Shown here: one piece after another, positions 26,905 through 34,882 of the stretch | How positions within the stretch are numbered: the first letter of the stretch is position 1 | Layout of the letters: each line of letters begins with the position of its first letter | Origin: UBA5336 sp964506685 | Lineage (GTDB): Bacteria; Pseudomonadota; Alphaproteobacteria; Caulobacterales; Hyphomonadaceae | NCBI GenBank assembly: GCA_964506685.1 | Contig: CAZDMQ010000005.1 | Span: 19,321 to 83,320 of the forward strand | Reading direction: 5' to 3' | DNA: 64,000 bases | Notes under the pieces: model-generated | Told to the model about the DNA's origin: nothing | The model's input: the letters and a program-made list of their open reading frames with translations, nothing else | Database searches by the model: none | Program-made: the position numbers and the translations under genes

Positions 26905-27720
26905 ATGACAACCTATCCCTTTGCGCAGATCGATGCCTTTGCGGCCCGCCCCTTCGAGGGCAACCCGGCCTGTGTCCTCCCCATGGAGCGCTTTGCCGAC
27001 GATGCCACGCTGCAGGCCATTGCGGCGGAGAACAATGTCGCCGAGACGGCCTTCATCGTGCCGGCGGGCGAGGGACGCTGGCGATTGCGCTGGTTCACGC
27101 CCGGCAAGGAGGTCGCGCTGTGCGGACACGCCACGCTGGCCGCCGCCCACTGGCTCTACCGCCATGCCGGCTATACCGGCGCCGCGATCGCGTTCGAGAC
27201 GGTCCGCTCCGGCGTGCTGACGGTGCGCCGGCTGGAGGACGGTCGTCTCGGCATGGATTTTCCCGCCAGCGATGTCCGCGAGATCGCCGTCTCCGAGGCC
27301 CTGTCAGAAGCCCTTGGCGCGCGGCCCAGCGCGGCATTCGCCGGCGCCTACATCGCCGCCCTGTTCGATACGCCCGGGGAGGTGGAAGCGCTGCAGCCCG
27401 ACCCTGGAAGGCTCGCGACGATCGAAGGGGCCGATCTCGAGGCCGGCTTTGTCGGCTGCCTCGCCCCCGGCGGACCGGAGGGGGCCGATGTCACAAGCCG
27501 GTTCTTTGCGCCCGGTGCGAGGATCGACGAGGACCCGGCCACCGGAAGCTGGCACTGCATGGTCGCCCCGCTGATGGCGCCGCGCCTGGGCAAGCCCGAG
27601 CTGTCCGGCTACCAGGCCTGTCCCGGGCGCGGCGCCTGGATCGGGGCGTCCCTGCGCGGCGACCGGGTGATGCTCATGGGCCATGCGGTGACCGTGATCG
27701 AGGGCACCTTCACGCTCTGA
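26905..27720 (+). CDS. PhzF family isomerase/epimerase
   Basis: A 271-residue enzyme of the PhzF family (diaminopimelate-epimerase fold). It has FAARPFEGNPACVLP at the start, the putative catalytic Glu47 in NVAETAFIV, CGHATLAAAHWL near residue 73, and the second-half motif EDPATGSWHCMVAP. Members include the phenazine enzyme PhzF, but no phenazine genes are present, so the substrate is unknown. The ATG at 26905 is eight bases after AAGGAG; a GTG six bases earlier is too close. Its 3' end overlaps the end of the convergent EamA gene by 11 bases. Confidence 0.9.
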   Translation: MTTYPFAQIDAFAARPFEGNPACVLPMERFADDATLQAIAAENNVAETAFIVPAGEGRWRLRWFTPGKEVALCGHATLAAAHWLYRHAGYTGAAIAFETVRSGVLTVRRLEDGRLGMDFPASDVREIAVSEALSEALGARPSAAFAGAYIAALFDTPGEVEALQPDPGRLATIEGADLEAGFVGCLAPGGPEGADVTSRFFAPGARIDEDPATGSWHCMVAPLMAPRLGKPELSGYQACPGRGAWIGASLRGDRVMLMGHAVTVIEGTFTL

Positions 27721-28612
27721 CCGCCGGCCGGGGGCGGCGCTGCGACAGCCACACCCCGCCGAGGATCAGCGCAAAGGCGGCCAGCGCCGAGATGTCCTGC
27801 TGCTCGCCGAAGGCAATGTAGCCGATCACCGCGGAGATCACGGGGATCAGGTAGCCGGTCAGCGACAGGAAGGTCGCGCTGGTGCGCTGGACGAGCTGCA
27901 TCATGACCACCCCGGCCAGGGCCGAGGGGAAGGCGCCCAGCGCCAGCACGGCGAGCAGGCTGGCCGCCGTCGGCTCGAAGGCGGATGGGTCGCTGAGCAG
28001 CGCGGCGGGCAGGCTGGCAAGCGTTGCGGCGCCGAGAAAGCCCGTCGGCAGCACGAGCATCGGCAGGGCCGGTGCGGCGCGGGCGATGATCGTGTTCACG
28101 GCATAGCAGAACCCGCCGGCGAGGCAGAGGAGCTGGGCGATGACATTGGCATCTCCAAGCCCGCCAATCGCGTCCGGCCCCAGCAGCAGGGCGACGCCGG
28201 CAAATCCCACCGCGATCCCGGCGACCTTCTGCCAGCTCAGCCGCTCGTCGGCGAAGCGGAAATGCGCCATCGCCGCAACGAACAGGGGGGCCGAGGAAAT
28301 CAGCAGTGCCGCCAGCGAGCTGTCGATGGTGCGCTGGCCAAGCGTGATCAGGTAGAACGGCGCGGCCGTGCCGAAGATGCCCATGCCGGCGATCGCCCGC
28401 CAGGCGTGCCGGTTGCTGAAGGCGGGCAGCCGCTGGCCGCGGGCAAGCAGCAGGGCGCTCATGATCAGCGTGGCCGTCGCCAGCCGGCCGGTCACGATCA
28501 GTCCGGCGGGCAGGCCGGTCACGGCCACCTTGGTCAGCGCGAAGGCCGATGCCCAGAGGCTCGACACGAGAAGGAAGAGGCCCCAGTCGAGGGCGCTGCG
28601 CTGGCCGGTCAT
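27710..28612 (-). CDS. EamA/DMT family transporter
   Basis: A 300-residue inner-membrane protein of the drug/metabolite transporter superfamily with two EamA repeats and about ten helices. The first repeat starts WGLFLLVSSLWASAFALTKV and the second contains LAGGFCYAVNTIIARAAP. Such carriers often export amino acids or metabolites; the substrate is unknown. It ends inside the last codons of the PhzF gene. Its 5' side faces divL across a 233-base region that holds a CtrA box, so it could share cell-cycle control. Confidence 0.9.
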   Translation of the reverse strand: MTGQRSALDWGLFLLVSSLWASAFALTKVAVTGLPAGLIVTGRLATATLIMSALLLARGQRLPAFSNRHAWRAIAGMGIFGTAAPFYLITLGQRTIDSSLAALLISSAPLFVAAMAHFRFADERLSWQKVAGIAVGFAGVALLLGPDAIGGLGDANVIAQLLCLAGGFCYAVNTIIARAAPALPMLVLPTGFLGAATLASLPAALLSDPSAFEPTAASLLAVLALGAFPSALAGVVMMQLVQRTSATFLSLTGYLIPVISAVIGYIAFGEQQDISALAAFALILGGVWLSQRRPRPAVRA

Positions 28613-28700
28613 CGCCGCGACATGCCCCGGCGCGAAAGCGCGTGCAAGGCCGGGCGAAGCAATTCATACAGGGTGTGATTGCCGTCGGCGGCGGCTCTGG

Positions 28701-28715
28701 TTAACCCGGCCTTAA
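28701..28715. promoter_or_regulatory. Perfect CtrA box upstream of divL
   Basis: TTAA-CCCGGCC-TTAA matches the full CtrA consensus TTAA-N7-TTAA. It lies 131 bases before the divL start and 89 bases before the EamA start, in the divergent gap. It is the only full match I found in the window. CtrA is the master cell-cycle regulator in this group, and DivL in Caulobacter acts upstream of CtrA, so a feedback loop is possible. Confidence 0.7.
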
Positions 28716-28729
28716 GCGCGATAAGGGCT

Positions 28730-28734
28730 GATTC
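28730..28734. promoter_or_regulatory. GANTC (CcrM) methylation site near the CtrA box
   Basis: GATTC at 28730-28734 lies 15 bases downstream of the CtrA box. GANTC sites are methylated by CcrM in alphaproteobacteria and can make promoters depend on the methylation state during replication. A short motif like this also occurs by chance. Confidence 0.4.
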
Positions 28735-28845
28735 GGACCGGGCGCGCATGGTCTTCGGGCCGTGCCGAAGCGGGCCTTGGCGCGCCAGAGCGGACCAGGC
28801 GGGCCAGGACAGGCCGGGCGAGGGCGGACAGGAGAGAGGTGACCC

Positions 28846-31299
28846 ATGGCGGGTGGAGAACAGGTTCCCCTGATCATTGCAGCCGGCGCGTCGGCCATGG
28901 CCCTGGCGTCGCTGCTCTGGGCCATGCGGGTGTCCGATGGCGCACGCGGAGCGGCCCGGACCTACCGCAACCGCGCGCGGGCGCTCGAGAGCGAGCTGGC
29001 CGAACAGAAATCGGTGCTCTCGGCCCATCCCGGCGTGGTGCTCGTCTGGCAAGGCGATGAAGTGTCCCTGTCCGAGGGCGGCATTGGCGCGCCCCGGCTT
29101 TACGGCTCGAAGATCGCACTGGGTGCCCTGCTGAAATACTCCGACAGCTCCGACGGCACCGATCCGGCACTGGCGATCCTCGAGGGCATTGCCGATCTCG
29201 AAGCGCGCAATGCCGGCGGCAAGGACACCACGCTGCGGGCGGCCCTGCGCGAGCTCGTCGAGACCGGGACACAGTTCTCGCTGACGATTGCCGGCCCGCA
29301 GCGGGCCTTTCTCGAAGCCGACGGACGCACCGCCGGCGCCCGTGTCATCGTCTGGATCACCGATTCCACCATCCGCCACCTGGAAACCTCGTCCATGCTG
29401 TCGCGCATCGAGGAGACCCGGCGGATGATCGCCTCCGATCCCCACTCCTTCGTCGACATGCTCGACAAGGCGCCGTTCCCGGCCTGGCGGATGTCGGGCA
29501 CCGGCAAGCTGCTGTGGGCCAACCCGGCCTATCTCGCTGCCGTCGAGGTCGACAGCCTGCACCGGGCGCTCGACCGCCAGGTCGTGCTCGACAGCCAGTC
29601 CGCCGACCAGGCCCGCCGGACCATCGCGGAAGGCGGCGAGATCGACGAGACCCGCAACCTCGCCTTCAATGGCGAGCGCCGGGCGATGCGCATCCTCACC
29701 TTCCCGCTATCGGGCGGGGCCGGCGCCATGGCCTTCGACGTGACCGCGCAGGAAGATGCCCGCGAAGAACTCAACCGCCATGTCCGGGCGCATGACGAGA
29801 CGCTGAACCATGTCGCCGACGGGGTCGCCATCTTCGGGCCGGACCGGTGCCTGATCTTTCACAACCGCGCCTTTGCCCGGATGTGGGATCTCGACGAGAG
29901 CTTCCTGATCGACCGGCCGACCCATGGCCAGGTGCTCGACCGGCTGCGCGAGCGGCGCAAGCTGCCGGCCCGGGAACACTATTCCGAGTGGCGCGCGGAA
30001 GAACTCGCCCACTATCTCGATATCGAGGGCGTCGAGGAAGACACCTGGTCGCTGCCCGATGGCCGCACCCTGTCGGTCACCCGCCAGCGCCACCCCATGG
30101 GCGGACTGTTGCTGCTGTTCCGCGACATCACCAACGAGCTGCAACTCAAGACGCGCTACAACGCGATGATCTCGACCCAGTCCGCGACGCTCAACAGCCT
30201 GCACGAGGCCGTTGCGGTGTTCGGCGGCGATGCCCGCCTGCGCCTGTCCAACGACGCCTTCCAGCGGCTGTGGAACATTGCCGGCGACCTGCTCAAGGAC
30301 GGCCCGGACTTCGGCGATGTCGTGGACGCCTGCATCCCGCTGTTCCACGACCGCAATGTCTGGGACGAGATCCGTGGCCATATCACCGACCCGAGCGCCA
30401 AGGCGCGCCAGACCACCACGGGCGAGATGCGCCGCTCCGACGGCTCCATCCTCACCTACCTCACCCATCCGCTGCCCGACGGCAACACCCTGATCGCGTT
30501 CGCCGACGTGACCGCGACCCGGCGCGTGGAAACCGCCCTGCGCGAGCGCGCCGAGGCCTTCCAGGATGCCGACCGGCTGAAGACCGAATTCGTGCAGAAT
30601 GTCAGCTACCAGCTGCGCTCGCCCCTCACGACGATCCTCGGCTATGCCGAATTCCTGCAGAGCCAGCGCCACGGCACCCTGACAGAGCGCCAGGTGGACA
30701 ACGTCAACTCCATCCTCAAGGCGTCCGACCATCTCTCCAAGCTCATCGAGAACATTCTCGACCTCGCCATGATCGAGGCCGGGCGCATGGACCTCGACCT
30801 TGCCGATACGGAGATCGAGCCGCTGGTCCGCGATTGCGTCGACATGATCGTTTCCAAGGCTGAGGACACCGAGGTCACCGTGAAGGTCGATGTTGACGAG
30901 GCGATCGGCACGATCCGCGCCGACGCCGGCCGGCTGCGCCAGGTCCTGTTCAACCTGCTCTCCAATGCGGTGCGGTTCACCGAGGCCGGTGGCACCGTGA
31001 CGGTCTCGGCCCGCCGCGCCGGCGACATGGTGACCCTGACCGTCGCCGATACCGGCCGGGGCATGGGGGCGGAGCGGCGCGCGATGAGCTTTGACAGTTT
31101 CACCTCGGGCGACCGGCGTGGCGCCGGTCTCGGCCTTGCCCTGGTGCACCGCTTCATCGACCTGCATGGCGGGAATGTCGGGATCAAGGAGAATGCCGGC
31201 GGCGGCACCGTGGTGACCTGCTGGCTGCCGGTCGCAGCGGTCCGCCGGCTGCCCGACGATGCCGCGCTGCTGCTGACCGAACAGCACCATGCCGGCTGA
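28846..31299 (+). CDS. divL: DivL-type atypical histidine kinase (Tyr for His)
   Basis: An 817-residue membrane-attached PAS kinase. One N-terminal helix lies at about residues 8-27, followed by several PAS-like domains (about 50-130, 205-290, 322-440 and 450-560). The dimerisation domain reads FVQNVSYQLRSPLTTILGY, with Tyr588 where sensor kinases have the phospho-acceptor His. This substitution is the hallmark of DivL, which in Caulobacter binds phosphorylated DivK and controls CckA and thereby CtrA. The ATPase domain is intact, with FNLLSNAVRF (N box), DTGRGM (G1), FDSFTSG and GAGLGLAL (G2). The ATG at 28846 follows GAGAGGTG. A ridA-like gene overlaps its end. Confidence 0.92.
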   Translation: MAGGEQVPLIIAAGASAMALASLLWAMRVSDGARGAARTYRNRARALESELAEQKSVLSAHPGVVLVWQGDEVSLSEGGIGAPRLYGSKIALGALLKYSDSSDGTDPALAILEGIADLEARNAGGKDTTLRAALRELVETGTQFSLTIAGPQRAFLEADGRTAGARVIVWITDSTIRHLETSSMLSRIEETRRMIASDPHSFVDMLDKAPFPAWRMSGTGKLLWANPAYLAAVEVDSLHRALDRQVVLDSQSADQARRTIAEGGEIDETRNLAFNGERRAMRILTFPLSGGAGAMAFDVTAQEDAREELNRHVRAHDETLNHVADGVAIFGPDRCLIFHNRAFARMWDLDESFLIDRPTHGQVLDRLRERRKLPAREHYSEWRAEELAHYLDIEGVEEDTWSLPDGRTLSVTRQRHPMGGLLLLFRDITNELQLKTRYNAMISTQSATLNSLHEAVAVFGGDARLRLSNDAFQRLWNIAGDLLKDGPDFGDVVDACIPLFHDRNVWDEIRGHITDPSAKARQTTTGEMRRSDGSILTYLTHPLPDGNTLIAFADVTATRRVETALRERAEAFQDADRLKTEFVQNVSYQLRSPLTTILGYAEFLQSQRHGTLTERQVDNVNSILKASDHLSKLIENILDLAMIEAGRMDLDLADTEIEPLVRDCVDMIVSKAEDTEVTVKVDVDEAIGTIRADAGRLRQVLFNLLSNAVRFTEAGGTVTVSARRAGDMVTLTVADTGRGMGAERRAMSFDSFTSGDRRGAGLGLALVHRFIDLHGGNVGIKENAGGGTVVTCWLPVAAVRRLPDDAALLLTEQHHAG

Positions 31300-31675
31300 G
31301 CGCCGGCGCCTCACCACGGGGGCGCCGATGGAAGCCGAACTGGCCTATTCGAGGGCCATCGTGGCCGGGGACTGGTGCTTCGTCTCCGGCGTCACCGGTT
31401 ATGATTACCGGTCGATGACCCTGCCCGAGGCCGCAGACGCACAGGCCGAGCAGTGCTTCTCGACGATTTCCGGGGTGCTCGCCGAGGCCGGCTTTGCCAT
31501 GGCCGATATCGTGCGGGTCCAGTACACCGTGACCGACGCCGCTCTGGTGGACGAGATCGCGCCGGCGCTTCAACGCCATCTCGGCACGGTCCGGCCGGCC
31601 GCGACCATGGTCATTGCCGGCCTGATCCGAAGCGAAATGAAGATCGAGATCGAAGTCACGGCCTTTCGCGGCTGA
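31289..31675 (+). CDS. RidA family protein
   Basis: A 128-residue RidA-family protein, likely a cytoplasmic imine deaminase. It has AYSRAIVAGDWCFVSGVTGYD near residue 19, the QAEQCFSTISGVLAEAGFAM helix, and TMVIAGLIRSEMKIEIEVTA at the end. The ATG at 31289 lies inside the last codons of divL, 11 bases of overlap, with a weak ribosome binding site; an ATG at 31328 would remove part of the fold. Overlap suggests it is co-transcribed with divL. Confidence 0.88.
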   Translation: MPAERRRLTTGAPMEAELAYSRAIVAGDWCFVSGVTGYDYRSMTLPEAADAQAEQCFSTISGVLAEAGFAMADIVRVQYTVTDAALVDEIAPALQRHLGTVRPAATMVIAGLIRSEMKIEIEVTAFRG

Positions 31676-31752
31676 CTGCCGCTAAGGAACCGCTTGCCGC
31701 CGGGCCAATCCGCCATAAAGTGGAGGGGAGACACAGGCTCGGGAGGTACACC

Positions 31753-32043
31753 ATGATCGGCATCGTTGCGAAACTGACGATCCAGGACGGCAAGCAGGCA
31801 GAATTCGAACAGGTCGCCAAGGACCTCATGGCCAAGGTCAAGGCCAACGAGCCGGGCTGCCTGACCTATCAGCTCTATCGCACCAGGGGGTCGGAGACAG
31901 AATACATCTTCATGGAGCAGTATGCCTCCGCCGAGGCGCTCCAGACCCATGGCCAGACCGACTACTTCAAGGCGGCCGGAGCCAGCATGGGCGCCTGCCT
32001 CGCCGGCCGGCCGGACATCCAGTATTACGACATCGTCGAATAG
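31753..32043 (+). CDS. Putative quinol monooxygenase (ABM domain)
   Basis: A 96-residue protein with an antibiotic biosynthesis monooxygenase (dimeric alpha/beta barrel) fold. It has IVAKLTIQDGKQAEFEQVAK at the start, ANEPGCLTYQLYRTRGSETE, and the FMEQYASAEALQTH motif. Similar small proteins such as YgiN act on quinols, but the substrate is not shown here. The ATG at 31753 has GGGAGG upstream. An acyl-CoA dehydrogenase gene follows 12 bases later, so the two probably form one operon. Confidence 0.85.
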   Translation: MIGIVAKLTIQDGKQAEFEQVAKDLMAKVKANEPGCLTYQLYRTRGSETEYIFMEQYASAEALQTHGQTDYFKAAGASMGACLAGRPDIQYYDIVE

Positions 32044-32055
32044 GGAGCCGGCGAC

Positions 32056-33279
32056 ATGAACCTTGCCTTTTCCGAGGCCGACCGGGCCTTCCAGAAGGAG
32101 GTCCGCGCGTGGATTGCCGAGGCATACACGCCCGAACTCCGCGCCCGGCAGGAGCTGTCCAAGAACGGCTATCTCGACAAGGAAAGCATGATCGAGTGGC
32201 AGCGCACGCTCGACAGCCGCGGCTTTTTCGTCGTCAACTGGCCTGAAGAGCATGGTGGCCCGGGGCTGAGCCCGTCCGAGCGCTACATCCTGCAGATGGA
32301 ACTGGCCGCTGCCGGGACACCGGCAACCAGCCCCATGGGCATTTCCATGGTCGCACCGGTGATCATGGCCTTCGGAAATGATGCGCAGAAGGCGGAGCAC
32401 CTGCCGAAGATCAAGCGGTCCGACGTCTGGTGGTGCCAGGGCTATTCCGAGCCGGGCTCGGGCTCGGATCTCGCCTCCCTGCAGATGAGCGCGGTGCGCG
32501 ATGGCGACCACTACGTGCTGAACGGCTCGAAGATCTGGACCACCCATGCCCAGTGGGCCGACTGGATCTTCTGTCTCGTGCGTACCTCCAGGGAGGGCAA
32601 GCCGCAGGAGGGGATCAGCTTCATCATCTTCCCGATGACCCTGCCAGGCATATCGGTCTCCGCGCTGCCGACCCTCGACGGGCCGGCCGAGAACCAGCAG
32701 GAGATCAACCAGGTCTTCTTCGAGAATGTCCGCGTGCCCATCGCCGAGAGCCTCGTCGGCGAGGAGAATAAGGGCTGGACCTATGCCAAGTACCTGCTCC
32801 AGTTCGAGCGCGGCAATGCCTACGCGCCGCGGCTGCGCAGTGCGCTGGCCAAGGCCCGGAAGCTCGCCACGCTGGAGCAGTCCGGCGGCGAGCCGCTGAT
32901 CCGCGACCCCGACTTCGCCCGCAAGCTGGCCGGCATGGACATCCATATCGACAGTCTCGACGCCACCGAGCAGCGCATCTTCTCCGCTCTGAGCGCGGGC
33001 GAGGCGGTCGGGCCGGAGAGCTCGATGCTGAAATGCGCCGGGTCCGAAGCCCAGCAGGCGATCAGCGAACTCGCCCTGGAAGCCTGCGGAAATTATGCCC
33101 AGCCCTTCATGCGCGATACCTGGGCCCACCTGCGGGACTGGGCCAATGACGCGCTGCCGACGCCTGTGGAGGCGCTGCCTGTCGCGCCGAGCTACTTCAA
33201 CTACCGCAAGACATCGATCTACGCCGGGTCGAACGAGATCCAGCGGAACATCATGGCGAAGATGGTGCTGGGCCTCTAG
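32056..33279 (+). CDS. Acyl-CoA dehydrogenase
   Basis: A 407-residue FAD-dependent acyl-CoA dehydrogenase that would introduce a double bond into an acyl-CoA. Typical stretches are WPEEHGGPGLSPSERYIL near residue 63, the substrate/FAD region QGYSEPGSGSDLASLQM, LNGSKIWTTHAQWADWIFCL, and the C-terminal YAGSNEIQRNIMAK. It belongs to the long-chain/FadE-like type. It is immediately downstream of the ABM protein and 64 bases before a GPH symporter. Substrate chain length is not known. Confidence 0.92.
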   Translation: MNLAFSEADRAFQKEVRAWIAEAYTPELRARQELSKNGYLDKESMIEWQRTLDSRGFFVVNWPEEHGGPGLSPSERYILQMELAAAGTPATSPMGISMVAPVIMAFGNDAQKAEHLPKIKRSDVWWCQGYSEPGSGSDLASLQMSAVRDGDHYVLNGSKIWTTHAQWADWIFCLVRTSREGKPQEGISFIIFPMTLPGISVSALPTLDGPAENQQEINQVFFENVRVPIAESLVGEENKGWTYAKYLLQFERGNAYAPRLRSALAKARKLATLEQSGGEPLIRDPDFARKLAGMDIHIDSLDATEQRIFSALSAGEAVGPESSMLKCAGSEAQQAISELALEACGNYAQPFMRDTWAHLRDWANDALPTPVEALPVAPSYFNYRKTSIYAGSNEIQRNIMAKMVLGL

Positions 33280-33343
33280 CCCGGCACCGCAACACAAGCG
33301 CTGGAGCTGCCCGGCGAGAGGCGGCCCGGCCATGGGAGGCGGA

Positions 33344-34831
33344 ATGCAGGACACCGGGACCGGCCCGAGCCGGCGCGACCAGGTCGTTGGGTCAATCTGG
33401 ACAAAGCTTGCCTACGGGATCGGCTCGGTTGCCTATGGCGTGAAGGGCAACGGCTTTTCGTATTTCCTCCTGCTCTATTACAGTCAGGCGCTCGGCGTGG
33501 ATGCGGCCAAGGTCGGCCTCGCCATCTTCATCACCTTCCTCGTCGATGCGATCAGTGACCCGCTCGTCGGCTACCTGTCGGACAATACCCGCACGGCCTG
33601 GGGACGGCGCCACCCGTTCATGTACGCCGCCGCCCTTCCCATCGCCGTCAGCTACTGGTTCCTCTGGAACCCGCCGCCGGGGCTCTCCAGCGATGCCCTG
33701 TTCTGGTACCTCCTGTGCCTCGCCATTCTCGTGCGCACCCTGATCACCTTCTACGAGATCCCGGCCTCGGCCCTCGTCGCCGAACTGACCACCGATTATG
33801 ACGAGCGCACCAGCTACATCAGTTATCGCAGCATGTTCGGCTGGATCGGCGGGGTGATCATCGCCGTCATCACGCTGGCCTTCCTGCTCGGCGACACGGC
33901 CACCGGCAGCGCCTACACCGACACCGGCGGGTTCCGCTCCTACGGCCTGCTCGCCGCCTGTGTCATGCTCGCCTCGATCCTGGCCTCGGCGCTGGGGACG
34001 CACCGCACCATCCCCTACCTTCACAAGGCCCACAGCGTGCCCGAGCGCTTCTCCCTCGTCCGGCTGGTCCGCGAAGTCGCAGAAACCCTGACCCATGGCT
34101 CCTTCGCCGCAATCTTCGCCGCGACGCTGTTCAGCAATGTGGCGGGCGGCATATCGGCGGCGCTCACCTTCTACATCTACGGCTATTTCTGGGGGTTCAC
34201 AGGCGACCAGTCCTCGATGATCACGGCCTCGGTGATGATCTCCGCCGGTCTCGCCTTCATCGTTGCGCCGCGGATCGGCAAGGCCATCGGCAAGAAGCGC
34301 GCGGCCATCGGGCTCGGCATAGCCGCCTTCACCATTGCCCCCGCCCCGGTCACACTGCGCCTGCTCGGGCTGATGCCGGAGAATGGCGACCCGATCCTGT
34401 TCCCGTTGATCCTCTCCATTGTCGTCGTCGATCTTGGCCTGATCATCGCCGTGCAGATCCTGGCAACATCCATGATCGCCGACCTTGTCGAGGACTCCCA
34501 GCTCCGGACCGGGCGGCGCTCGGAAGGGGTGTTCTTCGCCGCGATCAGCTTCAGCCGCAAGGCGATCGAGGGCGGCGGCATCCTCGTCGCCTCGCTGATC
34601 CTCGCCCTGATCCGGTTCCCCGTCGGCGCATCGCCAGAGGATGTCCCGCCCGAGGCGATCTTCCGGCTCGGCCTGTTCTACGCCCCGACGCTGTTTGTCT
34701 TCTGGATGATGATGCTGGTCTGCCTCAGCTTCTACCGGATCGACCGGGCCCGCCACGAATCCAACCTCCGGACGCTGGCAGGCCGGGAGACGCCGGAATT
34801 CGTGACGGAAACTTCATCCGCGAAAAATTGA
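33344..34831 (+). CDS. GPH family sugar/cation symporter (MFS)
   Basis: A 495-residue transporter of the glycoside-pentoside-hexuronide:cation symporter family, a branch of the major facilitator superfamily. It has about 12 helices, with KLAYGIGSVAYGVKGNGFSY at the start and the family motif DAISDPLVGYLSDNTRTAWG followed by RRHPFMYAAA. The start is the ATG at 33344, four bases after GGAGG. The substrate is unknown; the nearby acyl-CoA dehydrogenase suggests but does not prove a carbon-source role. Confidence 0.9.
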   Translation: MQDTGTGPSRRDQVVGSIWTKLAYGIGSVAYGVKGNGFSYFLLLYYSQALGVDAAKVGLAIFITFLVDAISDPLVGYLSDNTRTAWGRRHPFMYAAALPIAVSYWFLWNPPPGLSSDALFWYLLCLAILVRTLITFYEIPASALVAELTTDYDERTSYISYRSMFGWIGGVIIAVITLAFLLGDTATGSAYTDTGGFRSYGLLAACVMLASILASALGTHRTIPYLHKAHSVPERFSLVRLVREVAETLTHGSFAAIFAATLFSNVAGGISAALTFYIYGYFWGFTGDQSSMITASVMISAGLAFIVAPRIGKAIGKKRAAIGLGIAAFTIAPAPVTLRLLGLMPENGDPILFPLILSIVVVDLGLIIAVQILATSMIADLVEDSQLRTGRRSEGVFFAAISFSRKAIEGGGILVASLILALIRFPVGASPEDVPPEAIFRLGLFYAPTLFVFWMMMLVCLSFYRIDRARHESNLRTLAGRETPEFVTETSSAKN

Positions 34832-34882
34832 ATCGCATTCCTTGCCACACTACTGCCTTGGTGCATGCCGATTGGAGGCACC

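Noticed and set aside
29707..31317. A 536-codon open frame on the minus strand
   Set aside because: It is antisense to divL and shows no family features.
31570..33354. A 594-codon open frame on the minus strand
   Set aside because: It is antisense to the acyl-CoA dehydrogenase and neighbours, with no recognisable domain.
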